Below the pieces are notes generated by a model. The model was not told where the DNA came from, ran no database searches, and saw only the letters and a program-made list of their open reading frames with translations. This document shows, piece by piece, positions 11,480 to 22,929 of a DNA stretch of 64,000 nucleotides. How positions within the stretch are numbered: position 1 is the stretch's first letter; every line of letters begins with the position of its first letter. The position numbers were made by a program, and so were the translations under genes. Source of the DNA: Aegilops tauschii subsp. strangulata (taxonomy: Eukaryota > Streptophyta > Magnoliopsida > Poales > Poaceae); contig NC_053037.3 in assembly GCF_002575655.3 (NCBI RefSeq), positions 444,137,793-444,201,792 on the forward strand, in the 5' to 3' direction.

Positions 11480-11935
11480 ACCTAGTGGTAGTACCGCGGC
11501 AAGAGCGGCAGTACCGCTTATCACCCCAAGCGGTAGTACCGCTGTCCAAAGCGGTAGTACCGCCTATGGCCATAAGCGGTAGTACGGCTACGGTTCCGCG
11601 CTGGTACCGCCTCGATTTTGGGTCTTGCATTTTTCTTGTCGAGTTTTGCAGTAGTTGCACGGCAGTAAGGCACGACAGTTCCACCTATAAGCGGTAGTAC
11701 CGCCTATAAGCGGTAGTACCGCTCCGGTCGGGCGGTAGTACCGCTACTGTTTTTTGGTCCCGTGTTCTGCTCCTCCAGCGGTAGTACTGCTGGGGTGCGC
11801 GGTAGTACCGCTTATAAGCGGTACTACCGCCCCAAGGTTCATGTTTGGTTGCTCCTATTCCCTGCTTCTTCCGCCAGAGCGGTAGTACCGCTCGTGGAGC
11901 GGTAGTACCGCTCGTGTGCGGGCTGAGCACATAAC
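11480..11935. repeat. Cluster of GCGGTAGTACCGC interrupted palindromes
   Basis: About a dozen copies of GCGGTAGTACCGC or close variants are scattered upstream of the TATA box. The 13-mer is a palindrome around its central base (GCGGTA-G-TACCGC). Some copies are back to back (TATAAGCGG...). Spacing is irregular, so this is not a simple tandem array. Confidence 0.9.
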
Positions 11936-13021
11936 GGTTGGATTTTTCCCCTTCTATAAAAGGGGGTCTTCTTCCCCATTGAACCTGATCTCTTGAGCTC
12001 GTGTTCTTCCCCCATTGTTGACCTTCTTCGAGCTTGCTAACTCTCAATCCCTCCATGGATTCTTGCTAGTTTTTGAGGGAAAAGAGAGAGGAGATCTAGA
12101 TCCACATTTCCACCAATCACTTTCTCCTCTATGTGAGGGGAACTCCTTGGATCTAGATCTTGGAGTTCTTGGTGTTCTCCTTCTTGTTCTTCCTCTCATT
12201 TTCTTCCCTAGCATTAGTTGCTTCGGTGGGATTTGAGAGAGAAGGACTTGGGCACTCCGTGTGCCCTTGCCATTGCATTTGGTGCATCGGTTTGAGTTCT
12301 CCACGGTGATACGTGGAAGTTACAAGTTGAGAAGCTTATTACTCTTGGGTGCTTGGTGCCCTTGAGCTTGTTCCTCTTGGGTGCTTGGGCGCCCTAGACG
12401 GTTGGTGGTGTTCGGAGCTCAATCATTGTGGTGTAAAGCTCCGGGCAAGCATCGGGGTCTTCAATTAGGTTGTGGAGATCGCCCCGAGCAATTTGACGGG
12501 TACCGGTGACCGTCCCCAAGGGTTGCCAAAGTGTACGGGTTCGGTGACCGCCCCCAAGGGTTGCCATTTGTACGGGTTCGGTGGCCGCCCTCAAGGGTCC
12601 CTTAGTGGAATCACGGCATCTTGCATTGTGCGAGGGCGTGAGGAGATTACGGTGGCCCTAGTGGCTTTCTGGGGAGCATTGTGCCTCCACACCGCTCCAA
12701 ACGGAGATTAGCATCCGCAAGGGTGTGAACTTCGGGATACATCGTCGTCTCCACGTGCCTCGGTTATCTCTTAACCGAACCCTTTACTTACGCACTTTAC
12801 TTTGTGATAGCCATATTGTTTCTTGTCATATATCTTGCTATCACTTAGTTGATTATCTTGCTTAGCATAAGTTGTTGGTGCACATAGGTGAGCCTAGTTG
12901 TTGTAGGTTTTGTGCTTGTCAAATTAACCGCTAGGTTTATTCCGCATTTGTTCAAGCCTAAACCGTAATTATTTTAAAGCGCCTATTCACCCCCCCTCTA
13001 GGCGACATCCACGATCTTTCA

Positions 13022-14110
13022 ACAGGGACTTTTCTGCAAAATTGGCACGACGTACGACCAGAAGCAATAGCTGGTTTATTATTAATTAGGGGAAGATTAG
13101 GTAGAGATTTATGCTGTAAATATTTTACACACACTAGCAAAAGAGCCCGAGCGTTGCAACAGGAGAGAAAACATAACACACGCTCTTAACCCAACAACCA
13201 TCACTCAATAGGTCCATCTCCTTTATTTTTGTGAGGCATCATATTTGTGTTGCCGCTTATCCTCCTTCTCACCCTCGCCGACGATGGCCTCGGTGTTCAC
13301 ACAAAACAATAAAAAACGTGTTTGAATATAGATAATCCTAAGGCGCCTCTCTCTCTCTCTCGCGATGAGAAATCTGTTGTTTTCCCCTACGACATATTTC
13401 AGAGGTATGCATGTGTAGTTATCGATATTTTCTTTTTCCTATATGGTTATAGTGGGGTGTTTATTTGCAATCCGAATCGCCGCCGGTACGAAAAAAAACG
13501 GATCTTGCGCTATAAATTATAAGTTTGCTTTCAAAATAATATTTTAAAAATATTTAACAGGTAAAATTAACATCATATTTAGATTCCACACATTTTTCTA
13601 ATAAAATTTCATATATAATATGTTAAAATCGAAGTTACGCTTTAAAAGATACGGATAATTTAGAAAATCATTTGTTTGATTTAAATATATTCAAAATAAC
13701 ATTTAAAAATACTTAACAGGTAAAAATAATCTCATATTCATATTCTACATATTTTTCTAATCAAATTTCATATATAACATGTTCAAATCGGAGTTACGGT
13801 TTAAAAGATATGGATGATTTAAAAAGTGTTTGTTTGGCTTAAATATGATCCGCGAATGAATTACCTAAAACGTCAGGGAGGGTTTCGAAAAACGTAAAAT
13901 AACGGTTGGGGTGTGACTTAAATCCGGACGGCGGGTTGATTTTAAGAAAACACAGGGACTTTTGTGTAAAATATGAAAAAACGATTCGTTTTGACTTAAA
14001 ACAGGACTGCGGGTTGAATTCTCTGAAATAGAGGGACTTTTTTGAAAAATGCCATGACGGACGAACAGAAATCCAATTTGCTTTATTATTAGGTAAAGAT
14101 TGTATAGTTT
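13022..14110. repeat. AT-rich dispersed repeat interrupted by the solo LTR
   Basis: Phrases such as CGGGTTGA...ACACAGGGACTTTT recur at 13930-13965 and about 14000-14045, and also flank the solo LTR insertion (10140-10169 joined to 13022). The tract is therefore a repeat family that served as the target. It contains a 160-bp tandem duplication. No protein domain is seen. I recall similar sequence as common in Triticeae but cannot classify it. Confidence 0.55.
13531..13845. repeat. 160-bp tandem duplication
   Basis: Unit 1 (13531-13690) and unit 2 (13691-13845) both start TCAAAATAA and contain AACAGGTAAAA, TTTCATATATAA and GTTACG(C/G)TTTAAAAGATA in the same order. Divergence is moderate, so the duplication is old. 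Confidence 0.85.
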
Positions 14111-15940
14111 TCATATACTACATCTAAATCATTTTTATACACATTTATTATTGTTTCAAATACATGATAACTTTAAAAAAATATATGCTTTGGTGTCTAC
14201 TTTTTTTTCATACACATTGTAGTTTTTGTATACACTCAAAACATTATTTTTATACATGTTATCACTTTTCATATTGACAATAATATTTTTTCAAATAGAT
14301 GTTTTAATCATTTATCCTATTTTGTGTTAAAAAATTTCATATACACGTGTAAATATTTAGTTAATGCTACGAAATCTTAAAAATAATAATAATAAAGTAA
14401 TTAGTTTACAACTTTTCTTGAAAATGTCACAAATATATTTTGAATCCTGCGAACATTTTTTGAATTGCGCATATATTTTTTGAATCATACATTTTTTTAT
14501 TACGTGATTTGTTTTTCATTGAATAAGCTTTTTAATCTCACTTAGATTTCTCTTATATTGTGAACATTTTTTAAATTTCACAAACATTTTGTATGAATTT
14601 TATCAACATTTTTTATAAATTAAATTTAGGTTTGGAATATATTTCTTTAGTATATGTTTGGAAATATGAAGAAAAAATAAAGGAAAAAACAAATTAACCC
14701 GCCATACTACTTGGGCCAGCCATTAGTAGCGATGTTGATGCGACACGCTCCCGTTTTTACTCTTGGATCTGAGGCTCATGGTAACCAACTATAGGTGGAC
14801 GGCATGTGGTCTGATTAGGCCCATATACTATTTCTGCTTTTTCTAAATTTGTAAAAAAAGATCTTAGGAAGTGTGTAAATATAGCAAAAGAAATGTTCTC
14901 AAAATCGTACTAGAAAAAAAATTATATTCATCACATATGGTAAAAGTTTTTTTTGTGGAATCACATATGATAAAAATTCATACAAAGTAGTCTTGTACAC
15001 ATCACATTTCAACATAAACATATGTCACAAACTTGACATTAACATGGGCTTTTAGGAATGAACACATTTGAAAAGTTCAAACATTCGCATCAAAATCATC
15101 TACGACTTCATAAATAATTAAACACCCATTGCACATACACACATATAATCTACATTGATTTCACACTAACAAATCAAGTGAAAACACACAAAATAAACTA
15201 TACCTCCAGACCAGATGTCAAGGTTGTTACAGGGGACACAGTGGGGGAGATGGCATGGACAAACAAGGCTAGGAGGGCTTGGGGCGGCCAAAGAGGCAAC
15301 GTGACTGCTGCGGAGATCAAGACAGGCACAAGGAAATGGGCGGCGAGGGAGGTCAAAGGGGAGGCGCAGAGGGTGTGGGATGGTAGTGGCGGTGCGAGTG
15401 TGCCACTCCGTTCTAGGGTTGGTGCAATGACAGAGGAGGCACGGGAAGCGGGATCAACTTCTTATCTTTGAAGAATCCTACATCTACACTTTCAAAATAT
15501 TCAGTTAAAGCCTCACCATATTGTTTCGTCCTCAACAATTGTTGTGTGATGTCGATCTCATATTCAACTGACAAAGATCTCTACCTGCCGCTTCATATCA
15601 AGGGATTGACCTAGTCGACGTTGATCTCCGATCCAACAACCACCACTCATTAGTGGGTCACTATTCAAAATCCGACAACATCTCTTGTTCCATGTCTTGT
15701 TTTTCCCTTGCTTTCCTTCGTGGTAATGGCTAAAGCCTCGAATCCTTATGGGGAGCATCATCTGTATTATAAGTGGGTTCAAACCATAGCCGCCTTTGCC
15801 CTGACTAGCTTATAGGCATGTCTTAAGTTGCCAAAACCCTAGCTAATTCTCCTTCCAAAGGTCATACATTCAATCTGTATTCGCTTATCTACAACTTAAC
15901 TCACAGTTCAGTAACTACACACCTACCAAAAACATGTAAG
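14111..15940. other. Unassigned AT-rich stretch
   Basis: Mostly low-complexity AT-rich DNA with many ATTTTTT tracts. A 97-codon ORF at 15178-15471 (+) is arginine/glycine-rich and not recognised. I see no gene that I can support. Confidence 0.4.
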
Positions 15941-15945
15941 ATATA

Positions 15946-16042
15946 CTCCCCAGTCCCAAAATAAGTGTCGTGGGTTTAGTTCAAAAGTAATTGTCTCGAA
16001 AGATATACTCCCACCGATCTCCGACTTTCTAGACGGAGGGAG
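15946..16042. mobile_element. Short Stowaway-type MITE
   Basis: 97 bp between TA dinucleotides (15944-15945 and 16043-16044), with ends CTCCCCAGTCCCAAAATAAG and GACGGAGGGAG. The ends are partly inverted. The element is shorter than a typical Stowaway and appears internally deleted. Confidence 0.6.
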
Positions 16043-16068
16043 TACCATCTCTTACGAGAGCGTGCTAA

Positions 16069-17319
16069 GGGCATCTCCAACGCCGACCCGTAAATCTCCG
16101 GCAACCTCCCGGACGGGGCTGTTCGGACTGTGAAAGCCATCCAACGCCGACCTGTATCGGTCTGCGGGACGGTCCGTACGCGATTTCTCCCGCAAATTGG
16201 AGACAAAAGTGGGGGAGGTTTGCGGGAGTCTGGACACCCGAAACGTAGGAATCCGACACCCCCGGCCCACCCAATCCCCCCTCCCGGTCCCATTTCCTTC
16301 CACTCCGCTCCTTCTCCCCCCTACTTTGCATCCGCATCCTCCACCTCCACCACCGCCGTTGTTCGTCTCTGGCCGCCACAAAGGCATTGCCGGACATCCG
16401 CAACCAGCACTGACATGCCCACTTGCCGTTTCGACGGAGCTTTCAGCCCTGAAGCCGTTTGTACCCAGGTACACTCCGTCCCCTGCCGATGACCTCCATG
16501 GCAGACACCACGCCCGGCAGGTGTTCGGTCAAATGTCATTGAGCTTATTTTCAAATGCTATGTCGTTTTTAGAGTACGAAGGATGGTGAGCTACTCGACC
16601 ATGGAGGATGAGTTGTTGTGCGATGCGTGGCTGGTCGTATTCGCGGATTTCATAGGCAGGATCAGAGGGCCGCCCTTCTGGGGCAAGTGCATGAAAATTT
16701 TCACGCAGGAAAGCACACTGCGCCCTACGATGTGTACATCATATAACAACGCAACGTGAGGTTGTTGTCGTATCGCTGGCATGCTATCCAGGCCAGTGTC
16801 ATCAAGTACTGCAATTTGGTCACTCAGCTCGAGCCAAGGTGGCCATTGCACGCGGCATGGAGGAGATGGTAAGTTTTACTTCCTCTTTCTAAACTTATTG
16901 ATTGATTCATTTACTCAATGTTGGTCTACACATTATATGTAGCCCGCACGCGCCGCCGTGCTGTATCATAGGTCGATGGGACGCCCATTTACGTGCACAC
17001 ACTACTAGGTGAAGCTGAAGGGAAAGCATGTGTGAGAGGACATGATCCCTTTCTGACAAATTGCTGGACATCCGGGATCTAGTCGAATCTGAGACCTTGT
17101 TATACTAGATTTAATTTGCATGCTATGTATGGATGATTTATGTTATTTTCTATCTGAATTTTGATGAACATCAGCCGGTTTACATGAATTTCATCTGGTT
17201 AGTTAAAATGTGGTTTGAAATGTATGCGGCTAACATTGGATAGCCGCATCCCGCATCCGTTTCCGCGGATTGGTCCCTCTGTTCGCGGATGGCTGCGGGA
17301 GTTTTTTACGGAGATGCCC
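16069..17319 (+). mobile_element. PIF/Harbinger-type DNA transposon, 1251 bp
   Basis: It begins GGGCATCTCC and ends GGAGATGCCC, a perfect 10-bp terminal inverted repeat, flanked by the 3-bp duplication TAA (16066-16068 and 17320-17322). That is the Harbinger signature. A decayed Myb/NAM-like ORF1 fragment lies inside, but no transposase DDE domain is visible, so the copy is non-autonomous. Confidence 0.85.
16583..16860 (+). pseudogene. Harbinger ORF1-like (Myb/NAM-type) remnant
   Basis: From the ATG at 16583 the frame reads YSTMEDELLCDAWLVVFADF and then PPFWGKCMKIF. This is the N-terminal pattern of the Myb-like proteins that accompany Harbinger transposases in grasses. The frame closes near 16745. 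A shifted frame continues with APYDVYII, LSYRWHAIQ and VIKYCNLVTQLE, so at least one frameshift has occurred. A second copy of the same protein is found on the minus strand at 39654-39960. The function in the family is DNA binding or partnership with the transposase; this copy is dead. Confidence 0.65.
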
Positions 17320-17699
17320 TAACACACCGTGTGCATTGAGTGAACTAAACAAAGAAAAAACTTCGAAAACTAGATAAATTTGCGATATTAGTGCCACGAA
17401 GAATCCTATCGTGGTCAGAGGGCTGCAGGCAGGCAGTCAAAGCAGGTGTGATAGAGGATTAGTTTAAGAGCATGCAACGGAACAGAGGGAGCAACTCCCC
17501 CGCGATCCGTGCACCAAGGTTCCATGATCCGTTGCCACTTGCAGCTTGTGTTGATCGGGCAGTTCTCAAATCCTGTGGTTCACGTCCGTGTATCTCATAT
17601 CCGATACCTTATATTTATACTAAGCATGCAACGTAAATAAAAACAACGTAGATCGCCGACGGACGTTCAAAAGATCGCCAAAATTCACATAATTCACAT

Positions 17700-18515
17700 A
17701 CACGACGGATAAGTTTAAACTAGATTACTAAAAACTTGAAATTGAAGATGGAGACAGCGGACACTTCCTCGCCGACACTTTGCCCTTCCGGTCGCCGGCG
17801 CAGCTGTAGGTCTCGGCGGCTGGTGGCGGATCGTTCGAGTCGTCGGACGAGGAGCCGTGGTCGTCGTCGTCGTCGAAGGTGTCGGAGAGGATGATGAGCC
17901 CTTTCAACTGCCGGACCTCCCCATCCTGTTACCGCTTGAGCTTCACGAGCCGAGCTGCCTTGTGCTCGGACTGCTCAATGGCAATCCGCAGTGCCTTGAC
18001 GTTCTTCCGGCGGAGCCGTTGCGCGTCCGTCTCCGCGGTCGTAAGCGACTGGCGGTAGACCCATTCGAGAAGCCGCGCGTCCTCATCGGGCTCCGCCTGC
18101 ATCCCACGGCGGCGGCACACGGATTGCTCTGCCTCCTTCCTCTCCCTTTCCTGCCGCCTCTCGCGGCGGGCGGCGCGCGCCTCTGATTCTGGCGTGCGCA
18201 TCCGGACCGGTGGGCCGGGCACAAGCACCCACCGCTGCCACGTGGGGGAGCAGCGGCCGGCGGGGGCAGGGGACGACGTAGGGGAGGCGCGGATTGCGCA
18301 TGCCGCCTGTCGAAACTGCGCACGGGCCAGGAGGTGCCAGCGCCGGCGTCCGAGCTGCGCCGACGGGGAAGCTGCGTCAGCGGCGACGTTGCAGATCCGG
18401 AGTTGCCCCCGGTCTCCACCTTGGACCGCTCCAAGGCGATGCGGAGGGCAAGCTCATAGTCCGTATCCACCTTGGAGTCGAAGCGGCGGCCGGAACTCGA
18501 CATTGTGCCGGATTC
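17700..18515 (-). pseudogene. Degenerate hypothetical ORF, probably transposon-borne
   Basis: A minus-strand reading starts with ATG at 18503 and MSSSGRRFDSKVDTDYELA. It runs through a proline/arginine-rich stretch and, after a frame change, through a charged helix-like region (ERRQERERKEAEQ) to an acidic tail with five aspartates in a row, ending near 17710. The frame change near 18200 means one uninterrupted protein cannot be read. It is bordered on the right by GAGCATCTACAGCCGG read on the minus strand (about 18810-18831), resembling a Harbinger or Mutator end. No catalytic domain is recognised. Confidence 0.45.
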
Positions 18516-18861
18516 GGTCGGAATTGATGCGGGGAGAGGAGAGTGTGAGTGAGCTAGGGTTTTGGAGCGATTAGCCGGATGGGGTTTTTTGTGGGACAAC
18601 CGTGGGGTCGATGGTGGGCCAGGCTTGTGAGACGGGTGCGCCCGGGCGTGCCCGGGCCACCCCATATCCGACCCATATTTGTACTGGATATGAAAGGTGC
18701 CGGTCAGCCTGGGCGTTTGAGGCCCGTTTGAGACTTCCTTCTGGGTAAAAAAATTGTGATTGGTCAGTGACCGGACGGGCCATCCGGACGTTTGAGGCCG
18801 GTTTGGGGCGTCCGGCTGTAGATGCTCTTACCAGGTAAATTCGCTGCATGAAATTTCTTTC

Positions 18862-19160
18862 CTTTTTTTAACACAGTACACGCAAGCGTTCATATACACG
18901 CGCATACACTCACACCTATGAACGCACACACGCACACCCTACCCTATGAGCACCTCCGAAAGACTGAGCCGGCATATCATCTTAAAATTTATGAAGTCAC
19001 CGTAGGCACCTTGTCATCGACGGAAACGTCTCCTCCCACTGAATGCGCATCGCCGAAAATTCTGAAATAAATCCATGAATAAATGCGAGCACCAGGATTT
19101 GAACCCTAATGGCTGGGGATACCACGGTCCCTTTAACCATTCAACCATAAGTTGGTTCGC
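18862..19160 (-). mobile_element. tRNA-derived SINE, copy 1
   Basis: A 299-bp body is flanked by a perfect 15-bp target duplication CATGAAATTTCTTTC (18847-18861 and 19161-19175). On the minus strand it carries a tRNA-like head with a pol III B box GGGTTCAAATCC (19095-19106), and it ends in an A-rich tail (the T run at about 18863-18869). No ORF is present, as expected for a SINE mobilised by LINE proteins. It is related to 57030-57380. Confidence 0.85.
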
Positions 19161-19175
19161 CATGAAATTTCTTTC

Positions 19176-20084
19176 ATGGGCCCTTCAGAAAGAGTCACCG
19201 GCGTTTCTGAAACTCTAGAGCTATATAACTTGAGTTACTGTGCTAAAAAGAAAAATATAATTAGACTTGTTCCTTCAAAAAAACATGTAAAAAAGATAGA
19301 AGTCTGGACTAAAGAATAACTCTCTGTTTTCTTCTTCTTACTCCAACGCCTAAATTTTCTCACTTCGTTTGCACTATAATGCCAAAGCTATCGTCGATTA
19401 CCGCGCAAAACCAAAGTGATCGTCGGTTAAGCCGTGTCTTCAAACTGTCAGTGGAATCCTCGCAAAGAAAAAAAAATGTCAGTGGAAATTGTTTAGGGCA
19501 TCCGTAGTGTACGCGTGAAAGGCAAGGTCTACTGCGACGCACGTGCATGCGCACGTAGCACCCCTTGTCCTCATGTCCATAACAAATCCATGTCTTTCCT
19601 CAAAAAATAAAAAAACAAATCCATGTCTTGGTGAACTTTTATCTCCATCTCATATTACCAGCCCCCACGCGACGTATTGCTATTCCAAGAATTACCCGGA
19701 GTAGTAACTAGCATGGGCAGGCCTAGCTAGGACTCACGAGTCACGACCCAGGTGTGGTGTGCTTCATTTATGTTCATGATCAGTAATTCCATTTCGGTTC
19801 TCCGTGAAGAGTGGTATCGCAGACATGGAGTGGGTTCAGATCAGTGGAGAATTGCATAAGCAGGAGAACTTTTTTCTTGTCAATTTTGTACAAGAGACTA
19901 TACTGAACGTCTCACTGATGTTCTCAGCGAGCACAAAAACTCCAAATTTTACGCTGGAAACACGCAAGTCAGCTGACGCAGAGGCTAGTGGATATTCTTC
20001 TCTCTTTTTTTGTAAAAAAAAGGATAAAACTCCTTCGTAGGACCTCCTCCTCCACCAATGAGGATGCTGCCTCCTCCACGACCT
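19176..20084. other. Unassigned intergenic stretch
   Basis: No gene, domain or terminal repeat could be recognised. The stretch ends at the 10-bp target duplication of the interrupted MITE. Confidence 0.4.
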
Positions 20085-20135
20085 CTGCCATAGCGGGAGG
20101 ATATCTGGTGCTACGAGAGCACCTAATCTTAGGTG

Positions 20136-21864
20136 TGTTGGGTAACGTAGCAGAAATTCAAAATTTTCTACGCATCACCAAGATCAATCTATGGAGTTTA
20201 CTAGCAACAAGAGGGAAGGAGTGCATCTACATACCCTTGTAGATCGCGAGCGGAAGCGTTCAAGAGAACGGGGTTGATGGAGTCGTACTCGTCGTGATCC
20301 AAATCACCGATGATCCTAGCGCCGAACGGACGGCACCTCCGCGTTCAACACACGTACGGAGCAGCGACGTCTCCTCCTTCTTGATCCAGCAAGGGGGGAG
20401 GAGAGGTTGATGGAGATCCAGCAGCACGACGGCGTGGTGGTGGAAGTAGCGGGATTCCAACAGGGCTTCGCCAAGCGCCGCGGGAGGAGAGAGGTGTGTC
20501 ACGGGAGGGAGAGGGAGGCGCCAGGGCTTAGGTGTTGCTGCCCTCCCTTCCCCCCACTATATATAGGGCCAAGGGAGAGGGGGCGGGCGAATCCTTGGCG
20601 CTTCCTCCAAGGAAGGGTGCGGCCAGGGAGGAGTCCTTCCCCCCCAAGGCACCTCGGAGGTGCCTTCCCCCTTTAGGACTCTCCCTTTTCCTTATCTCTT
20701 GGCGCATGGGCCTCTTGGGGCTGGTGCCCTTGGCCCATATAGGCCAAGGCGCACCCCCTACAGCCCATGTGGCCCCCCGGGGCTGGTGGACCCCCTTGGT
20801 GGACCCCCGGACCCCTTTCGACACTCCCGGTACAATACCGATAAAGTGCGAAACTTTTCCGGCGACCAAAATAAGACTTCCCATATATAAATCTTTACCT
20901 CCGGACCATTCCGGAACTCCTCGTGACGTCCGGGATCTCATCCGGGACTCCGAACAACTTTCGGGTTACCGCATACTAATATCTCTATAACCCTAGCGTC
21001 ACCGAACCTTAAGTGTGTAGACCCTACGGGTTCGGGAGACACGCAGACATGACCGAGACGACTCTCCGGTCAATAACCAACAGCGGGATCTGGATACCCA
21101 TGTTGGCTCCCACATGCTCCTCGATGATCTCATCGGATGAACCACGATATCGAGGATTCAATCAATCCCGTATACAATTCCCTTTGTCTATCGGTATGTT
21201 ACTTGCCCGAGATTCGATCGTCGGTATCCCGATACCTTGTTCAATCTCGTTACCGGCAAGTCTCTTTACTCGTTCCGTAACTCACATCATCTCGTGATCA
21301 ACTCCTTGGTCACATTGTGCACATTATGATGATGTCCTACCGAGTGGGCCCAGAGATACCTCTCCGTTTACACGGAGTGACAAATCCCAGTCTCGATTCG
21401 TGCCAACCCAACAGACACTTTCGGAGATACCTGTAGTGCACCTTTATAGTCACCCAGTTACGTTGTGACGTTTGGTACACCCAAAGCATTCCTACGGTAT
21501 CCGGGAGTTGCACAATCTCATGGTCTAAGGAAATGATACTTGACATTAGAAAAGCTCTGAGCAAACGAACTACACGATCTTGTGCTAGGCTTAGGATTGG
21601 GTCTTGTCCATCACATCATTCTCCTAATGATGTGATCCCGTTATCAACGACATCCAATGTCCATGGTCAGGAAACCGTAACCATCTATTGATCAACGAGC
21701 TAGTCAACTAGAGGCTTACTAGGGACATGGTGTTGTCTATGTATCCACACATGTATCTGAGTTTCCTATCAATACAATTCTAGCATGGATAATAAACGAT
21801 TATCGTGAACAAGGAAATATAATAATAACCAATTTATTATTGCCTCTAGGGCATATTTCCAACA
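20136..21864 (-). repeat. Copia 3' LTR (left copy)
   Basis: 1729 bp. On the minus strand it begins TGTTGGAAATATG and ends ACCCAACA. A TATATATAG promoter motif on the minus strand lies around 20557-20567. It holds a 13-14 bp extra segment near 20790-20805 (a repeat of GGTGGACCCCC) that the other LTR lacks. Confidence 0.95.
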
Positions 21865-21880
21865 GTCTCCCACTTGCACT
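21865..21880 (-). other. Copia polypurine tract
   Basis: On the minus strand GTGCAAGTGGGAGAC directly precedes the 3' LTR. It is the expected plus-strand priming site and is well conserved. Confidence 0.75.
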
Positions 21881-22176
21881 AGAGTCAATAATCTAGTTCA
21901 CATCACCATGTGATTAACACTGACACGTCACATCACCATGTGACCAACATCCAAAGAGTTTACTAGAGTCAACAATCTAGTTCACATCACTATGTGATTA
22001 ACACTCAATGAGTTCTGGTTTGATCATGTTATGCTTGTGAGAGAGGTTATTAATCAACGGGTCCGAACCTTTCGGATCCGTGTGTGCTTTACGAATATCT
22101 ATGTCATCTTGTGGATGCTACCACGCGCTATTTGGAGCCATTTCAAATAATTGCTCTACTATACGAATCCGGTTTA

Positions 22177-22663
22177 CTACTCAGAGTCATCCGGATTAGT
22201 GTCAAAGTTCGCATCGACGTAACCCTTTACGACGAACTCCTTTTCACCTCCATAATCGAGAAAATTCCTTAGTCCACTACATACTAAGGATAAGTTCGAC
22301 CGCTGACATGTGATCCATTCTCGGATCACTATTGTACCCCTTGACCAACTCATGGCAAGGCACACTTCATGTGCGGTACACAGCATAGCATACTGTAGAG
22401 CCTACGTCTAAAGCATAGGGGACGACCTTCGTCCTTTCTCTCTCTTCTGCTGTGGTCAGGTCTTGAGTCTTACTCAATACTCACACCTTGTAACACAGCC
22501 AAGAACTCCTTCTTTGCTGATCTATTTTGAACTCTTTCAAAATCATGTCAAGGTGTGCGTTCCTTGAAAGTATCATCAAGCGTCTTGATCTATCTCTATA
22601 GATCTTGATGCCCAATATGTAAGCAGCTTTTATCCAGGTCTTCCTTCGAAAAACTCCTTTCAA
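22177..22663 (-). pseudogene. Copia reverse transcriptase end and RNase H remnants
   Basis: Short minus-strand frames preserve family motifs: AAYILGIKIYRDRSRRL (within 22481-22663), the palm/connection end of copia RT, and EKEFVVKGYVDANFDTNPD (within 22177-22386), the start of RNase H. The connecting residues are lost to stops and frameshifts. Order and spacing match BARE-type pol. No functional enzyme can be read from this copy. Confidence 0.8.
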
Positions 22664-22929
22664 ACAACCCTTTATGCTTTCCAGAAATTTTACATCATTT
22701 CGATCAACAATATGTCATTCACATATACTTATCAAAAATGTTGTAGCGCTCCCACTCACTTTATTATAAATACAAGTTTCTAACAAACTTTGTATAAACC
22801 CAAAAACTTTGATCACTCCATCAAAGCGTATATTCTGACTCCGAGATGCTTGCTCTAGTCCATGGAAGGATCGCTGGAGCTAGCATACCTTTTAGCATCC
22901 TTAGGATCGACAAAACCTTTCTGATTGTA

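Larger units (their letters stand above)
10170..13021 (+). mobile_element. Solo LTR (2852 bp), palindrome-rich family, copy 1
   Basis: It begins TGAAAG and ends CTTTCA, and is flanked by a perfect 5-bp duplication ACAGG (10165-10169 and 13022-13026). A promoter-like TATAAAAG at 11955-11962 sits about 1.8 kb from the left end, as expected for U3-R-U5 read on the plus strand. No coding domain, primer site or polypurine tract is inside. These features fit a solo LTR left by recombination between the two ends of a large-LTR retrotransposon. The same sequence recurs at 32201-34916 and 59676-61181. I cannot name the family with certainty. Confidence 0.85.

Noticed and set aside
10170..13021. Interpretation of the 2.85-kb palindrome-rich unit as a CACTA or other DNA transposon
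   Set aside because: The TG...CA borders, 5-bp duplication and single TATA box fit an LTR. There are no CACTA ends and no 3-bp duplication.
17467..18831. Complete Harbinger element around the ORF at 17700-18515
   Set aside because: The candidate ends (TAAGAGCATGCAACGG on the left, GATGCTCTTACC on the right) do not give matching target duplications, so borders could not be fixed.
20407..21297. Long ORFs (up to 189 codons) in the copia LTRs, repeated at 27261-28137
   Set aside because: They lie wholly inside LTRs, are mirrored by equally long frames on the other strand, and carry no domain.
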